Counted from the stretch's first letter, positions 19,599-28,355 are shown. The stretch: DNA of 64,000 nucleotides from Bdellovibrio sp. (GCA_016187935.1 JACPIU010000017.1:62001-126000), one strand, 5' to 3'. Program-made: numbers and translations. The notes: generated from the letters alone by a model not told the origin.

Positions 19599-19847
19599 AT
19601 GGCGAATCCAGCTAAAAAGCATAAATCAAATGTTCCCGGCCCATGGTATTGCACTGATCCTGATGATGAGAACGGTGAGGGCTGTATTGCTTGTAACGTT
19701 TGCTATACTGGAGCGCCAGATTTTTTTGGTGAAGATGAAGATGGCAATGCTTATGTGAAAAAACAACCCAAAACCCCTGAAGAGTTGGCCCTTTGCCAAG
19801 AGCAGTTAGAGGCCTGTCCAGTCTCGTCCATTGGGTCTAATGGTTGA
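19599..19847 (+). CDS. Small ferredoxin with one Fe-S cluster
   Basis: An 82-aa acidic protein. Cysteines are arranged C-x2-C-x2-C (CIACNVC, residues 29-35) with a distant CP (C74-P in EACPVSSIG), the pattern of single-cluster ferredoxins of the Fer4_13 type. The acidic stretch GEDEDGNAYV between them is also typical. Two further cysteines (C18, C67) are not part of the core pattern. It has a clear GAAGGAG ribosome-binding site and is followed by an intrinsic terminator, so it is probably monocistronic. Its redox partner is not evident here. Confidence 0.85.
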   Translation: MANPAKKHKSNVPGPWYCTDPDDENGEGCIACNVCYTGAPDFFGEDEDGNAYVKKQPKTPEELALCQEQLEACPVSSIGSNG

Positions 19848-19873
19848 TTTTAGTCGGATATTATTTCTTCCTG

Positions 19874-19900
19874 GGCCTCTTTCACAGAGGCCTTTTTTTT
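19874..19900 (+). terminator. Rho-independent terminator after the ferredoxin gene
   Basis: A perfect seven-base-pair stem GGCCTCT/AGAGGCC with loop TTCAC is followed by eight T residues. It lies 27 bases after the ferredoxin stop codon. Confidence 0.85.
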
Positions 19901-19949
19901 GTGTTGTGCTACCATAAATTACATTATCCCTTTGAAATGAGAGGTAGAG

Positions 19950-20042
19950 ATGAAGCGCAATTTTTTGCAGAAAAATGACCGTAGAGTTGCGCCCAGGAGG
20001 GGCGCGTTCAAAAGAACTCTTTTGAAAGGGAGGTCAAAATGA
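19950..20042 (+). CDS. Putative 30-aa basic leader peptide upstream of the antiporter
   Basis: An ATG at 19950 with AGAGG six bases upstream opens a 30-codon frame beginning MKRNFLQKND and ending LLKGRSK. About a third of the residues are Arg or Lys. The stop TGA (20040-20042) overlaps the antiporter start ATG (20039-20041) as ATGA, the classical layout for translational coupling. Two hairpins lie within the second half of the frame. The coincidence of ribosome-binding site, exact coupling and structure supports a regulatory leader peptide, but no homologue is known to me and expression is inferred. Confidence 0.5.
   Translation: MKRNFLQKNDRRVAPRRGAFKRTLLKGRSK
19955..20033 (+). promoter_or_regulatory. 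Structured leader with mutually exclusive stems before the antiporter
   Basis: Hairpin 1 pairs GCGCCC (19989-19994) with GGGCGC (20000-20005). Hairpin 2 pairs TTCAAAAG (20007-20014) with CTTTTGAA (20019-20026), loop AACT, and ends one base before the ribosome-binding site AGGGAGG (20027-20033). An alternative stem joins GCGCAA (19955-19960) with TTGCGC (19987-19992), using bases of hairpin 1. Ribosomes translating the leader peptide would disrupt the alternative stem, so an attenuation-like or translation-control switch is plausible. Confidence 0.45.
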
Positions 20043-21349
20043 ATCCGACGAACGTTGAGTTGGCAGGCACGATAATTTTTGGCATTGCTGTTCTACATAC
20101 TTTTATGGTGAAAAAATTTGAGCATATGGCGCATCATTACCCTGAAGGCTCGATTGGAGAAAATATTTTTCACTTTTTGGCCGAGGTTGAAGCGGTCTTT
20201 GGGATGTGGGCCGCTATTTTTTTAACCTACTACTCTTTCGACAAAGGCTTTGCCATTTATGACGAGCATCATACCCTTATAGGTGGCGCCATACATTATT
20301 TGGAAACTCAAAACTATACTGAACCAGCTTTCGTCTTTGTCATTATGTGTATGGCCGCTACTCGACCAGTCATTCACCTGGCCGAAATGCTCATCAAAAC
20401 TTTTGCCAAATTGATTCCTTTGAATGAAAAAATGAGTTTTTATATCTCGGCCTTGTTTATCGGCCCGCTTTTAGGCTCGTTTATCACTGAACCTGCTGCC
20501 ATGACTGTCACATCAATGATTTTACTGAGCAATTTCTATAAGCATGAGATGAGTTCCAAATTCAAATTTGCCACTATTGGTTTACTCTTTGTGAACGTTT
20601 CTGTGGGAGGAACTCTCTCGCATTTTGCTGCACCTCCAGTTCTCATGGTCGCGGGCAAGTATCACTGGGGCTTTTCCCATATGATTTTGAATTTTGGCTG
20701 GAAGGCCGCTATCGCAGTTGCCATATCCACCATCGCCTATGCCATACTTTTTAAGAAGGAGTTAACAGGTAAACTTCAAACTGTGCACGATTCCAAACAA
20801 TTGGCGACACCTTGGTGGATGATTGCAATTCATGTGATTTTTATCGGCATGGTGGTTTACACCGCTCATCATATGGTCTTTTTTCTCGGTCTCTTTTTAT
20901 TTTTTCTTGGAATTGTTAAGGTTACTCAAGAATACCAGGATATTCCTAAGGTGCGCGAATCCCTCATGGTAGGTTTTTTTCTTGCAGGTCTGGTTACTTT
21001 AGGCGGAGTGCAGGCCTGGTGGTTGCAAGTGGTCTTGAGCAAGATGAGTGACATCGTTTTATATTTTGGAGCCACGGCCTTGACGGCAGTTACTGATAAT
21101 GCCGCCTTAACCTATTTAGGTTCTCTGGTGGATCTCTCTGACTCGGCCAAGTATAACTTGGTGGCCGGTGCCGTTTCCGGTGGGGGTCTTACTGTTATCG
21201 CCAATGCTCCCAACCCTGCTGGCTATGGTATTTTGAAAGATAGTTTTGGAGAGGAAGGCATTTCGCCGCTCTGGCTTTTGGTGGGAGCGCTCTTTCCAAC
21301 TTTCATCGTAATTTTGTGTTTTCAGCTTTTACCCAGTTTGGGCAGCTAA
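20039..21349 (+). CDS. Putative Na+/H+ antiporter
   Basis: A 436-aa polytopic membrane protein with ten or more hydrophobic helices. It matches the pattern of the putative Na+/H+ antiporter family related to NhaD-type ion transporters: GPLLGSFITEPAAMTVTSMIL (residues 142-162), SVGGTLSHFAAPPVLMVA, and a second inverted-repeat half with TALTAVTDNAALTYLGSL and GGLTVIANAPNPAGYG. The charged Asp/Glu residues in the broken helices are those expected to bind cations. The ribosome-binding site AGGGAGG is strong but sits just after a hairpin. The ion specificity is inferred only from the family. Confidence 0.8.
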   Translation: MNPTNVELAGTIIFGIAVLHTFMVKKFEHMAHHYPEGSIGENIFHFLAEVEAVFGMWAAIFLTYYSFDKGFAIYDEHHTLIGGAIHYLETQNYTEPAFVFVIMCMAATRPVIHLAEMLIKTFAKLIPLNEKMSFYISALFIGPLLGSFITEPAAMTVTSMILLSNFYKHEMSSKFKFATIGLLFVNVSVGGTLSHFAAPPVLMVAGKYHWGFSHMILNFGWKAAIAVAISTIAYAILFKKELTGKLQTVHDSKQLATPWWMIAIHVIFIGMVVYTAHHMVFFLGLFLFFLGIVKVTQEYQDIPKVRESLMVGFFLAGLVTLGGVQAWWLQVVLSKMSDIVLYFGATALTAVTDNAALTYLGSLVDLSDSAKYNLVAGAVSGGGLTVIANAPNPAGYGILKDSFGEEGISPLWLLVGALFPTFIVILCFQLLPSLGS

Positions 21350-21363
21350 CAACCTGCTAATCT

Positions 21364-22437
21364 TTAATTACAATTATCAACCAGAACGCGCCAATTTGGA
21401 GGCGCGTTCTTTCTTCCTTCCTGACGATCAAGTAATTCTTGGCGCAGCTTCATGGCAATTTTCGATTCGGCCGATTTGAAGGCCAGTTCACTTCCATCAC
21501 CTTCGATAAAACCACGGATAGGAGTAATGATCGCTGCTGTACCGCAGGCAAAAGCTTCAGTGCAATTTCCTTTGGCCACAAGTTCAAGCAGCCTGTTGAT
21601 ATCCATTTTTTCTTCTAAGACACGAATGCCGAATTCCTGAGCGAGTTGGATAATTGATTTACGTGTGATGCCATCCAAGATGGTGTCGGTCATTGCGGGA
21701 GTATGGATGGCACCGTCAATCACAGACATGAAATTCATTCCTGACATTTCTTCGATGTAAGTTTTATGGACTGCATCTAACCATAATGTTTGACCACAGC
21801 CCAGTTCCTGGGCGCGTTTGCCTGACACCAGACTAGCGGCATAGTTTCCACCAGTTTTGGCCGCGCCGATACCACCGGGACAGGCCCTTGCCCGTTGGCG
21901 TTCGATATAAACTTTAATCGAATCACCGGTAAAGTAGGGGCCGGAAGGTGAGGCAATGACAAAATATTTATAGGTTAGGCCAGGTTTGATTCCTAGGCTT
22001 TCTTCCGTGGCAATCATGCACGGCCGTATATAGAGTGATTCGCCACTTTTGGTTGGAATTATTTCTTTGCAGTAATAGGCCATGGCGGTGACGCTTTCCA
22101 AGAAATCGTTAACCGGTAATTCGGGCATGCCCAAGCGCATGGCGGATAAATTAAAGCGCTTGGCATTTTGATCAGGTCGGAAGAGAAAGGGACCTTTGCG
22201 GTCGACATAATATCCTTTGAGTCCTTCAAAAATTTCTTGGCCATAGTGGAAAACTTTGGCCTCTGGACCTAAGTGCAATGGTGAGTAAGGGATCAGTTTC
22301 AATTCACCCCACTTTCCATCTTTGTAATCGCATTCGACAAAAGCGGGAGCAATAATTTTACCGAAGCCGAGTTCTCTCGGTAGTTTACATTCAGCAATCT
22401 TCTCAAGCGCACCGGACATGATTTTTAATCGTCCCAC
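21364..22437 (-). CDS. ilvE: Branched-chain amino acid aminotransferase, class II type
   Basis: A 357-aa PLP enzyme of fold type IV that transfers the amino group between glutamate and Leu, Ile or Val. The length and segments FHYGQEIFEGLKGY, YIRPCMIATEE, GIGAAKTGGNYAASL (the Lys region) and WLDAVHKTYIEEMSGMNFM match the larger BCAT form. EAFACGTAAIITPI near the C-terminus is also conserved. Start choice: GTG at 22437 has GGAGG four bases upstream, while an in-frame ATG at 22419 lacks a ribosome-binding site, so GTG is preferred. Confidence 0.95.
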   Translation of the reverse strand: MGRLKIMSGALEKIAECKLPRELGFGKIIAPAFVECDYKDGKWGELKLIPYSPLHLGPEAKVFHYGQEIFEGLKGYYVDRKGPFLFRPDQNAKRFNLSAMRLGMPELPVNDFLESVTAMAYYCKEIIPTKSGESLYIRPCMIATEESLGIKPGLTYKYFVIASPSGPYFTGDSIKVYIERQRARACPGGIGAAKTGGNYAASLVSGKRAQELGCGQTLWLDAVHKTYIEEMSGMNFMSVIDGAIHTPAMTDTILDGITRKSIIQLAQEFGIRVLEEKMDINRLLELVAKGNCTEAFACGTAAIITPIRGFIEGDGSELAFKSAESKIAMKLRQELLDRQEGRKNAPPNWRVLVDNCN

Positions 22438-22623
22438 AGGCCCTCCAAAAAAAGGCGAAAATCAATTATCAAAATGGAGCAATTTTTGTGCTTGAAAAGA
22501 TAACGGCCATCACCTTAATTGCCACCATGCACCGTGGCGCTCACCATCCCCACTGTAAGAAAATGTGAGTCGACGATTATTTTGGCCCTATGCAAGACTT
22601 TATTTTTTTCCTAAGGAGGCCCT

Positions 22624-23619
22624 ATGGTCGGAAAAGTCATCGCGATTCTCGCGTTAATTTTTTCACTCACGTTTATCGGCAAGAGTTGGGCCGACGATGT
22701 TTATAGTCCACTTAAACCTTACATTGTTTTGATTCCCGGCGCGGGTTCAAATGGCGGAAGCATTTATGTCAAAAATCTTACCAAACAAATAAAAATTACC
22801 GGACATGGTGAATATTTTGGCCGTTATCAAGAAATTTTGAACGAAATCGGTCTGCCCTCAATGCTATGCCCGAAAACCAAGGATAAAGATCGTCGTCCTC
22901 TCCTCACCCGTGCTTTAGAATGTGTGGTGGCGATTCAGGCGGCGATTGTCCAAGGGACATTGCAAAACAGGCGTCCCATGATCAGACGTAATATAATTTT
23001 ATTAGGCCACAGTATGGGTGGCAACATCGCCCGTATGGTTGCCAATGATCCTAGACTGGCCCCCTTTATTCACTCGGTTGTGACCATCGCCACGCCTCAT
23101 CACGGGACTCCCATCGCGGATTTTATTTTTGATCAGTATTCGAAAGGTTGGGAAAGCGAAATTTACCGCACCGTGATCGAGGGTATCGGATTTACTCCCG
23201 TCGAAAAAGAATACCTGGCAGAACTTAGAACTGAACGTTTACCCGATTCTCCCAATGTCTATTATGCCCAAGATGTTCGTGCCTTGCCTTTTATCAATTA
23301 CTATAGCTTGACCAACTCCATGGAACATACCCTCATGCCTCCATTGGAAGTTACAAATCTGGTTTTAAAAGATGAAATAAGAAAACGCGGACTTGATCAG
23401 ACATCCTACGGTGTTGCCAATGATGGTTTGGCACCGGAATACAGTATGGTTTATGGCAAAGTCATTGGATCGGTTCAGGCCGATCACTGGGAAACCCTGT
23501 GCATTGGCATTTTGAAATTTACCAAAGGCTGCGAGCAAACCAAACAAGTGCTTTTTCCTTTTCTAAAAAGTTTAAATCAAGAGATTGTCGACAACTTGCT
23601 AACGAAAGAAGAAATTTAG
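22624..23619 (+). CDS. Exported alpha/beta hydrolase, lipase/PGAP1-like
   Basis: A 331-aa protein with a signal peptide (residues 1-23, ending KSWA). The nucleophile elbow GHSMGG holds S130. The oxyanion segment PYIVLIPGAGSNGG lies near residue 35, and the late histidine is probably H in VQADHWETL. TIATPHHGTPIADFIFD after the elbow is characteristic of triacylglycerol lipases and PGAP1-like esterases. It is most likely a periplasmic or secreted esterase; the substrate cannot be read from sequence. AAGGAGG is the ribosome-binding site. The 3' end overlaps the convergent beta-barrel gene by 21 bases. Confidence 0.75.
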   Translation: MVGKVIAILALIFSLTFIGKSWADDVYSPLKPYIVLIPGAGSNGGSIYVKNLTKQIKITGHGEYFGRYQEILNEIGLPSMLCPKTKDKDRRPLLTRALECVVAIQAAIVQGTLQNRRPMIRRNIILLGHSMGGNIARMVANDPRLAPFIHSVVTIATPHHGTPIADFIFDQYSKGWESEIYRTVIEGIGFTPVEKEYLAELRTERLPDSPNVYYAQDVRALPFINYYSLTNSMEHTLMPPLEVTNLVLKDEIRKRGLDQTSYGVANDGLAPEYSMVYGKVIGSVQADHWETLCIGILKFTKGCEQTKQVLFPFLKSLNQEIVDNLLTKEEI

Positions 23620-24231
23620 ATTAATCATGGGCACGATGGCCGTATAGGATTCGGAAACGTCAGTGGCCGTGGTATCAACTTTGGATTCACTGATATTGAA
23701 GGCGTGATAATTCATGGTAGCGCCTAGCCATACACTGCGGCTAAGGGGGAGTTGAAAACCAATCCCGGCCTCATATCCGGAACCTTCGATGTCTTCATTG
23801 GTACCGTCCACGGTGCGAGTTCCGCTTAAGGCCAGATCATAAGTCAGTTGCACTTTCCAGCGGAATTCTTTGTCGATGAAATAGAGAACCGAGGCCCCGA
23901 AAGCAGTCAGCGAGACTTCACTCTCGGTACTTCCGCTGCCTGCTTGATGAGTTTTGGCAATCATATGATAGCTCGGCCCAATGTAAAGTTTGTTGTTGCG
24001 GTCAAAACTTGCGCCAACAAAAAATGCGTTGTTCATGCGTGAGTAACTGAATTGATCCACGTCATCTTCCCAAGTGTGATAGAGCAGAGAGTATTGCAGA
24101 CAGAAGGCCGCAAAGGCCCCTGGGATGGGTAAAAGTAAAAATGCAATCAGGCCTGGTACAATCATGGCCATCGAATTTTTTAATCTAGGCCATTTTAAAA
24201 TTAGTAATGATTCCTTCATGAATTCACACAT
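23599..24231 (-). CDS. Predicted outer-membrane beta-barrel protein
   Basis: A 210-aa protein with a hydrophobic N-terminal export signal (IVPGLIAFLLLPIPGAFA). The remainder consists of alternating amphipathic strands with aromatic girdles (YIGPSYHMIAK, VQLTYDLALSG, GATMNYHAF) and ends in phenylalanine (LNFFFR, penultimate position), as in eight-stranded small barrels such as OmpW/OmpX types. The exact family is not recognised. The start is uncertain: no ribosome-binding site is visible at 24231 and internal ATG codons at 24219 or 24174 also leave a signal peptide. Confidence 0.6.
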   Translation of the reverse strand: MCEFMKESLLILKWPRLKNSMAMIVPGLIAFLLLPIPGAFAAFCLQYSLLYHTWEDDVDQFSYSRMNNAFFVGASFDRNNKLYIGPSYHMIAKTHQAGSGSTESEVSLTAFGASVLYFIDKEFRWKVQLTYDLALSGTRTVDGTNEDIEGSGYEAGIGFQLPLSRSVWLGATMNYHAFNISESKVDTTATDVSESYTAIVPMINLNFFFR

Positions 24232-24253
24232 TGATCATAAGTCTCACATAGTT

Positions 24254-24318
24254 ATGCCATTTAGGTCAAAGCGGCAAAAGTCCACACATAGACATGTGTC
24301 AAAGAATTCGGCCTGACA
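24254..24318. promoter_or_regulatory. Inverted repeat between divergent exported-protein genes
   Basis: ACACAT and ATGTGT (24284-24299) form a six-base dyad with a four-base spacer in the 144-base gap between the minus-strand beta-barrel gene and the plus-strand caspase-like gene. A looser TGACA/TGTCG pair follows downstream. It could be an operator serving both genes; the evidence is only symmetry and location. Confidence 0.25.
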
Positions 24319-24375
24319 AAGCTTGTGTGTCGGTTTAGAGGGCACAATAAATACTTTAGTAAAACAGAGGGGTAT

Positions 24376-25683
24376 ATGAGAAGTTTTGTAAAAACATCAG
24401 CATTTATTTCACTTTTTTTATTACAGACTGCGTTTGGGCGATCAATTCCAAAATTTGCTTCGGCCCATTCTGTGCTGTTAGATGGAACTATTCAAGAAGG
24501 TGTCATTCTATCTCGTTCACAAAATCCTAGCATCCTGATCGAGGAAATTAATGAGCAATTGATGTATTCCATCGGTCAGTTGAATGGATTGGATGGCGGT
24601 GCTCCCGATATGGCAAAGACCAAAATCGGCCTGGGGAAAGTTCAATCTGCTCAAGATGGGCTGTATAAGGTTTCTTATCGTGCCTCCATGAAAATTGCCT
24701 GGCCGGTCGAGCGGGAATTTCCTAAAAGCTATAACTTGATTTTGCCTTCCCAAGGGGACGCGTACTTTCTGGAGCGATTTTTCAAACGTTATGGCAGTGA
24801 TGAACGTACGAGTAAAAAATGTTTGGCTGCGGAAGTACACGATGTGGAGTTAGGGAACTTTTGGTATTACTACCGCCCACAAAAGCGTGGCTGCGCTCTT
24901 AATTATTTTCCCGAAGGCGTAATCAAGGTTCCTGTGAATTTAAGCTATGGTCGTGACAACACCCAGGGACAAGCGCCTGAGTATGATAAGGTTTGGGAAG
25001 ATGGCAAGTTGACTGCAACTCTGATCTTTGGCATGGCCGATGCGGAAGAAAATTCACCTTATGATGCAGGGATTTCTGCCTTTCAACAAACTGTGCAAGA
25101 AGTTTTAGAGGCGTTTGGAATTCCGACTTGGTCAAATGTAATAAATGTAACGCCAGATTTTATTCCTGGGCAAAAAGAACCCGTTCTTCACATTAAATTC
25201 GCCTTAGAGCAAGGAGAGTTGGATCTCATGCTTATTTTAGTTGAAGACATCAAAGATGTTTATCCAGGTTCAGAGATTGAAAAGTTATACAATGAGCGAA
25301 CCGCCTATTCCGATTTTGTAAGTTATAGCGGTCACTCGGGTCTTGGCGCCAATATTCGCGCTTTGGCCGAAATGGGCCGATTTGTGCGTGGGCAGTATCA
25401 AATTTTCTTGATCAATGGTTGCGATACCTTTGCCTATGTCGACGAGGCACTGGCCATGGCCCATGAGAGGGTTAATCCAGGTGAAGGGCGGTACAAATAT
25501 TTCGATATACTGACAAATGCCATGCCGAGCTTTTTTCATATGAATGCCCGTTCCAATATGGCAGTTCTCACGGCGTTAGTGGAAAAAAACAAAAACTATG
25601 AAGAAATTTTGGCGGGATTTGATAAAAGACAACGGGCCGTTGTTATCGGTGAAGAGGACAACAACTGGCCTGAACCTTTCTGA
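24376..25683 (+). CDS. Exported protein with caspase/gingipain-like (clan CD) catalytic dyad
   Basis: A 435-aa protein with a signal peptide (MRSFVKTSAFISLFLL, cleavage near FGRS). The C-terminal third shows the clan CD cysteine peptidase layout: a strand ending in YSGHSG with H320, a helix, then a strand IFLINGC with C349 followed by DTF. In caspases, gingipains and clostripains the His-Gly and Cys of the dyad occur after two consecutive beta strands in this way. The first 300 residues are unrecognised. Start choice: AGAGGGG five bases before the ATG at 24376 decides over an ATG at 24325. A peptidase function is inferred from this pattern. Confidence 0.55.
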   Translation: MRSFVKTSAFISLFLLQTAFGRSIPKFASAHSVLLDGTIQEGVILSRSQNPSILIEEINEQLMYSIGQLNGLDGGAPDMAKTKIGLGKVQSAQDGLYKVSYRASMKIAWPVEREFPKSYNLILPSQGDAYFLERFFKRYGSDERTSKKCLAAEVHDVELGNFWYYYRPQKRGCALNYFPEGVIKVPVNLSYGRDNTQGQAPEYDKVWEDGKLTATLIFGMADAEENSPYDAGISAFQQTVQEVLEAFGIPTWSNVINVTPDFIPGQKEPVLHIKFALEQGELDLMLILVEDIKDVYPGSEIEKLYNERTAYSDFVSYSGHSGLGANIRALAEMGRFVRGQYQIFLINGCDTFAYVDEALAMAHERVNPGEGRYKYFDILTNAMPSFFHMNARSNMAVLTALVEKNKNYEEILAGFDKRQRAVVIGEEDNNWPEPF

Positions 25684-25688
25684 TTTCC

Positions 25689-25703
25689 ATGTAATAATTA
25701 CAT
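25689..25703. promoter_or_regulatory. 15-bp perfect dyad ATGTAAT-A-ATTACAT
   Basis: A perfect palindrome with a single central base lies 55 bases before the start of the endonuclease/phosphatase-like gene. The size and symmetry fit a repressor or activator operator. A related TGTAATATC/GATATTACA dyad lies before the hydrolase at 30839. Confidence 0.35.
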
Positions 25704-25758
25704 TAAATATAAGAAGAATCTCTCCTTGATACATCCCCGTTTATAATGCCAAATAGGT

Positions 25759-26805
25759 ATGGGGTGTTTGAAAACGATAATATTCAAGACTTTGTTGATG
25801 GTCGTGACCATGGGGATTGGTCTTTGCCAGGCCAATGTTCAAAATTTAATCTTTGATGGCAACCGCACGTTAAATTTGCGACACTTACAAAAAGTAACGG
25901 ATGCGCAAGGATTGAAAATTTTTTGGTGGAACGTGGCCTGGGGCAATTTCAATGCCGATGGGCACGTGAATCATAATCTTGTCAACTTGGTCGAGTCACC
26001 ATCACGTCCAAATTTGCTAATTTTGGGAGAGTTCAAATACTCAGCCATTTCTTCTTATGCTTTGACGATCTTGCAGCGGTACTATCCATATTCTGATTTT
26101 GTTCCCTATACACCGACTTCTGATGTTGGTGTCATGACCTTCTCTCTTGCGCCATTCAATCGCGAAGGGCTGCGCCATTTGGATTGGGTCCCTCCAGATA
26201 TGAATAAAGCGGCCCGCGATGGTTATAAACAGTATTGGTTGCACAAAAATTATAACGAGGTCAAGCATTGGGATCGCACCTACGTTCTGTATTCATCCGA
26301 AATCATGGGGAAAAAATATTATTTTTCTCCAGTTCATTTGCTTGAACCATGGGCGGCCATAAACCACAGTGAGGGCAAACTAACGCTGATTCATGACATG
26401 TTCTTTGGAGGTGATAATCCTTTGGATTATCAAATTGAACGATACCGAAATTTTTTGACCCATGATCTGGGAGGAGGATCATTGCAAAATGCCGAACCGC
26501 TCATTGCTCTCGGTGATTTCAATGCTCCCAAAGAAATTTTTCTCATGACTCCTAAATCATACACGGCCTTGAGTCAGGGGTTGATCGAAGCTTTCTGGGG
26601 TAATCAATCCACTTTCCCGACCCGCTATGCAGAAGGAAAATCCGGCCGCTCGCTGCTTCCCATGAGTGTTAAGATTGATCACGTATTTTTTAACAAGAAA
26701 TTCGCAAAAGTCGGAGGAACGGCACTAGAATTTACCGGATCAGATCACTATCCCATTTATGTCGTGGTTAAACCGGCAACTTCTTCGAGCTGGTGGCCAT
26801 TTTAA
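25759..26805 (+). CDS. Exported endonuclease/exonuclease/phosphatase-family protein
   Basis: A 348-aa protein with a signal peptide (residues 1-25, ending LCQA). It follows the EEP (DNase I-like) fold: FWWNVAWGNF near residue 52 (Asn of the first metal site), LLILGEFKYS (Glu), YFSPVHLLEP (catalytic His region), LGDFNAPKE (Asp-Asn pair), KIDHVFF, and FTGSDHYPIYV (terminal Asp-His). All landmark residues are present, so an active metal-dependent phosphodiesterase is likely. Nuclease, sphingomyelinase or phosphatase activity cannot be separated by eye. Export and its position next to other exported hydrolases suggest degradation of macromolecules outside the cytoplasm. Confidence 0.75.
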   Translation: MGCLKTIIFKTLLMVVTMGIGLCQANVQNLIFDGNRTLNLRHLQKVTDAQGLKIFWWNVAWGNFNADGHVNHNLVNLVESPSRPNLLILGEFKYSAISSYALTILQRYYPYSDFVPYTPTSDVGVMTFSLAPFNREGLRHLDWVPPDMNKAARDGYKQYWLHKNYNEVKHWDRTYVLYSSEIMGKKYYFSPVHLLEPWAAINHSEGKLTLIHDMFFGGDNPLDYQIERYRNFLTHDLGGGSLQNAEPLIALGDFNAPKEIFLMTPKSYTALSQGLIEAFWGNQSTFPTRYAEGKSGRSLLPMSVKIDHVFFNKKFAKVGGTALEFTGSDHYPIYVVVKPATSSSWWPF

Positions 26806-26812
26806 GCACCAG

Positions 26813-26870
26813 ACTTAATTTCCATGGCATTATGAAATTTGTCTTTTTCAAATGGTTAAGTGCATTTTTT
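26813..26870. repeat. Left copy of paired short motifs flanking the NIT/CheA-like/PilZ cassette
   Basis: Motif 1 (14 bases, 26813-26826, ACTTAATTTCCATG) and motif 2 (26846-26870, beginning TTTCAAATGGTTAAGTGC) both recur in inverted orientation near 30650. Motif 1 matches perfectly. Motif 2 matches apart from two single-base indels. Confidence 0.4.
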
Positions 26871-26999
26871 AATAGCAACAATTCTTAATATCTACCCTAG
26901 ATAGTCCAGTATCTTTTTGAACACTATTTTTCCCAACAAAGGCCTTCAGTCTAAGCATGAAAAGTTCGATGAGTACTGGGATTGGCAGGAGTGTGACGG

Positions 27000-28352
27000 T
27001 TGAAAAAATTGGCCTTCGAGTGGAAAGTTCTGATCTTTGCAAAACTGGCGTTTGTACCTTGTCTGATAGGTGTTGCCTGGTTTTTAGGGTATCAATATGT
27101 GGAATTTGTCCATGCCAGACACCACTTGGCCGCTGGCAAGGAACTTCATCAGCTCTCTCAGTTATACCGTGAGATTGTGCAGGAACGGGGAACGGCCATG
27201 CTGTTTTTACGCGGACGTACCTCAATTTTTGAATTTAAGGATGTGGTAAAAAAAAGTGAGGAAGTTGAAAGGAAGCTCAACTTATTGAGCAAAAACTCTG
27301 AGAGCTTAGTTTCTAATAATATGGCCGTTCTTCATTCTTTGCGGGAAGAAATTTATACCCAAGGAATGACTCCGGATCAGGCCTTTGATGGATACCAGAA
27401 CGTCCTTCTGCAAATTCAAAAGTCCCTTTCTTGGACTATTGATTTGCGTGAGGCCACAGTCGCGACGACTTCCAATTTAATGTTTGAAGATGTGGCAAGT
27501 TTACGTGATTTGCTCATTCAGCAGGCCATTGTGAATATGCCACTTTCTTCCCAGGATTTTAACCGGCTTCTTGTTACCGCCACTCTGCCGTCGTTGCATG
27601 AAAATGTTTTAATAGGAAATACCCATGGACCACTCTGGGCGGCACTTCAAGGTTGGCAGGAGCTAGATGGGCAGAAAGCAATTAAGAAAAAATTGGATTT
27701 CATGATCAAAACTTCAGATCAGGGAAATTTTAAAATTTCACCTGAGGAAGTCTATGCGGACTCAATTCCAGTCTTAAGAAAAATTGATAGTGCAGCCAAA
27801 ATAGCTTTTGAAATTTTTCTGGATAAATTAAAGGATGAGGAAAAGGGCAAGCGTCTCAATTTTGTGTATTACTTTGTTGTCATATTTGTTCTCATGATCA
27901 GTTTCGGAAAATGTATGCTGGTGATGTATAGGCATGCCATCTATCATCACAAGCAGCATATTTGGAGTGAAAGAAAACGGTTGGCCGCTCTTAAAGGCCC
28001 TTCTCAACTCAATTTTTCTAGTGAGCAAGGGCGATTGTTGGGAGAGAAAATCACTGCTTTGCAGGTGTATCCTTTGCGCTATAAAGTCGCGTTTTACAAT
28101 AAGTCTGTGGATCAGAGCAATTCCAATCAAGAACTTGAAGCGGTCAACTTCGATTTCACGACAGATATTGAAGCGCTGTGTTTGGCGATAAAAAATAGTG
28201 AGTATAGAAAGGATCCCTCTGACTCACATGGCAGGGTTTTTACGCGACATCAAGCAAACGTTGACGTCAAAAGAGTTGTTAACCATGTCGCAAACCATGA
28301 ACCGGCAATTTCAGGGTTGAGTGCAATCTCTTCAGAAAAAAAGGCGGTTTAA
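27000..28352 (+). CDS. Membrane sensor with NIT-like periplasmic domain
   Basis: A 450-aa protein with a first transmembrane helix at residues 10-32, a periplasmic helical region to about 285, and a second helix near 288-310. The segment YREIVQERGTAMLFLRG (61-64 QERG) matches the opening motif of nitrate/nitrite-sensing NIT domains, and a second helical bundle half follows. The cytoplasmic tail of 140 residues has no HAMP, kinase or methyl-accepting domain, so the output must go through a partner. The start is TTG with AGGAG nine bases upstream. The CheA-like gene starts three bases after its stop. Ligand specificity is not implied by the domain match alone. Confidence 0.55.
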   Translation: MKKLAFEWKVLIFAKLAFVPCLIGVAWFLGYQYVEFVHARHHLAAGKELHQLSQLYREIVQERGTAMLFLRGRTSIFEFKDVVKKSEEVERKLNLLSKNSESLVSNNMAVLHSLREEIYTQGMTPDQAFDGYQNVLLQIQKSLSWTIDLREATVATTSNLMFEDVASLRDLLIQQAIVNMPLSSQDFNRLLVTATLPSLHENVLIGNTHGPLWAALQGWQELDGQKAIKKKLDFMIKTSDQGNFKISPEEVYADSIPVLRKIDSAAKIAFEIFLDKLKDEEKGKRLNFVYYFVVIFVLMISFGKCMLVMYRHAIYHHKQHIWSERKRLAALKGPSQLNFSSEQGRLLGEKITALQVYPLRYKVAFYNKSVDQSNSNQELEAVNFDFTTDIEALCLAIKNSEYRKDPSDSHGRVFTRHQANVDVKRVVNHVANHEPAISGLSAISSEKKAV

Positions 28353-28355
28353 AAA

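Noticed and set aside
22527-22568. 13-codon histidine-rich frame before the exported lipase-like gene
   Set aside because: No ribosome-binding site and very short; His-rich content could be chance. A GCCAC/GTGGC stem overlaps it but is weak.
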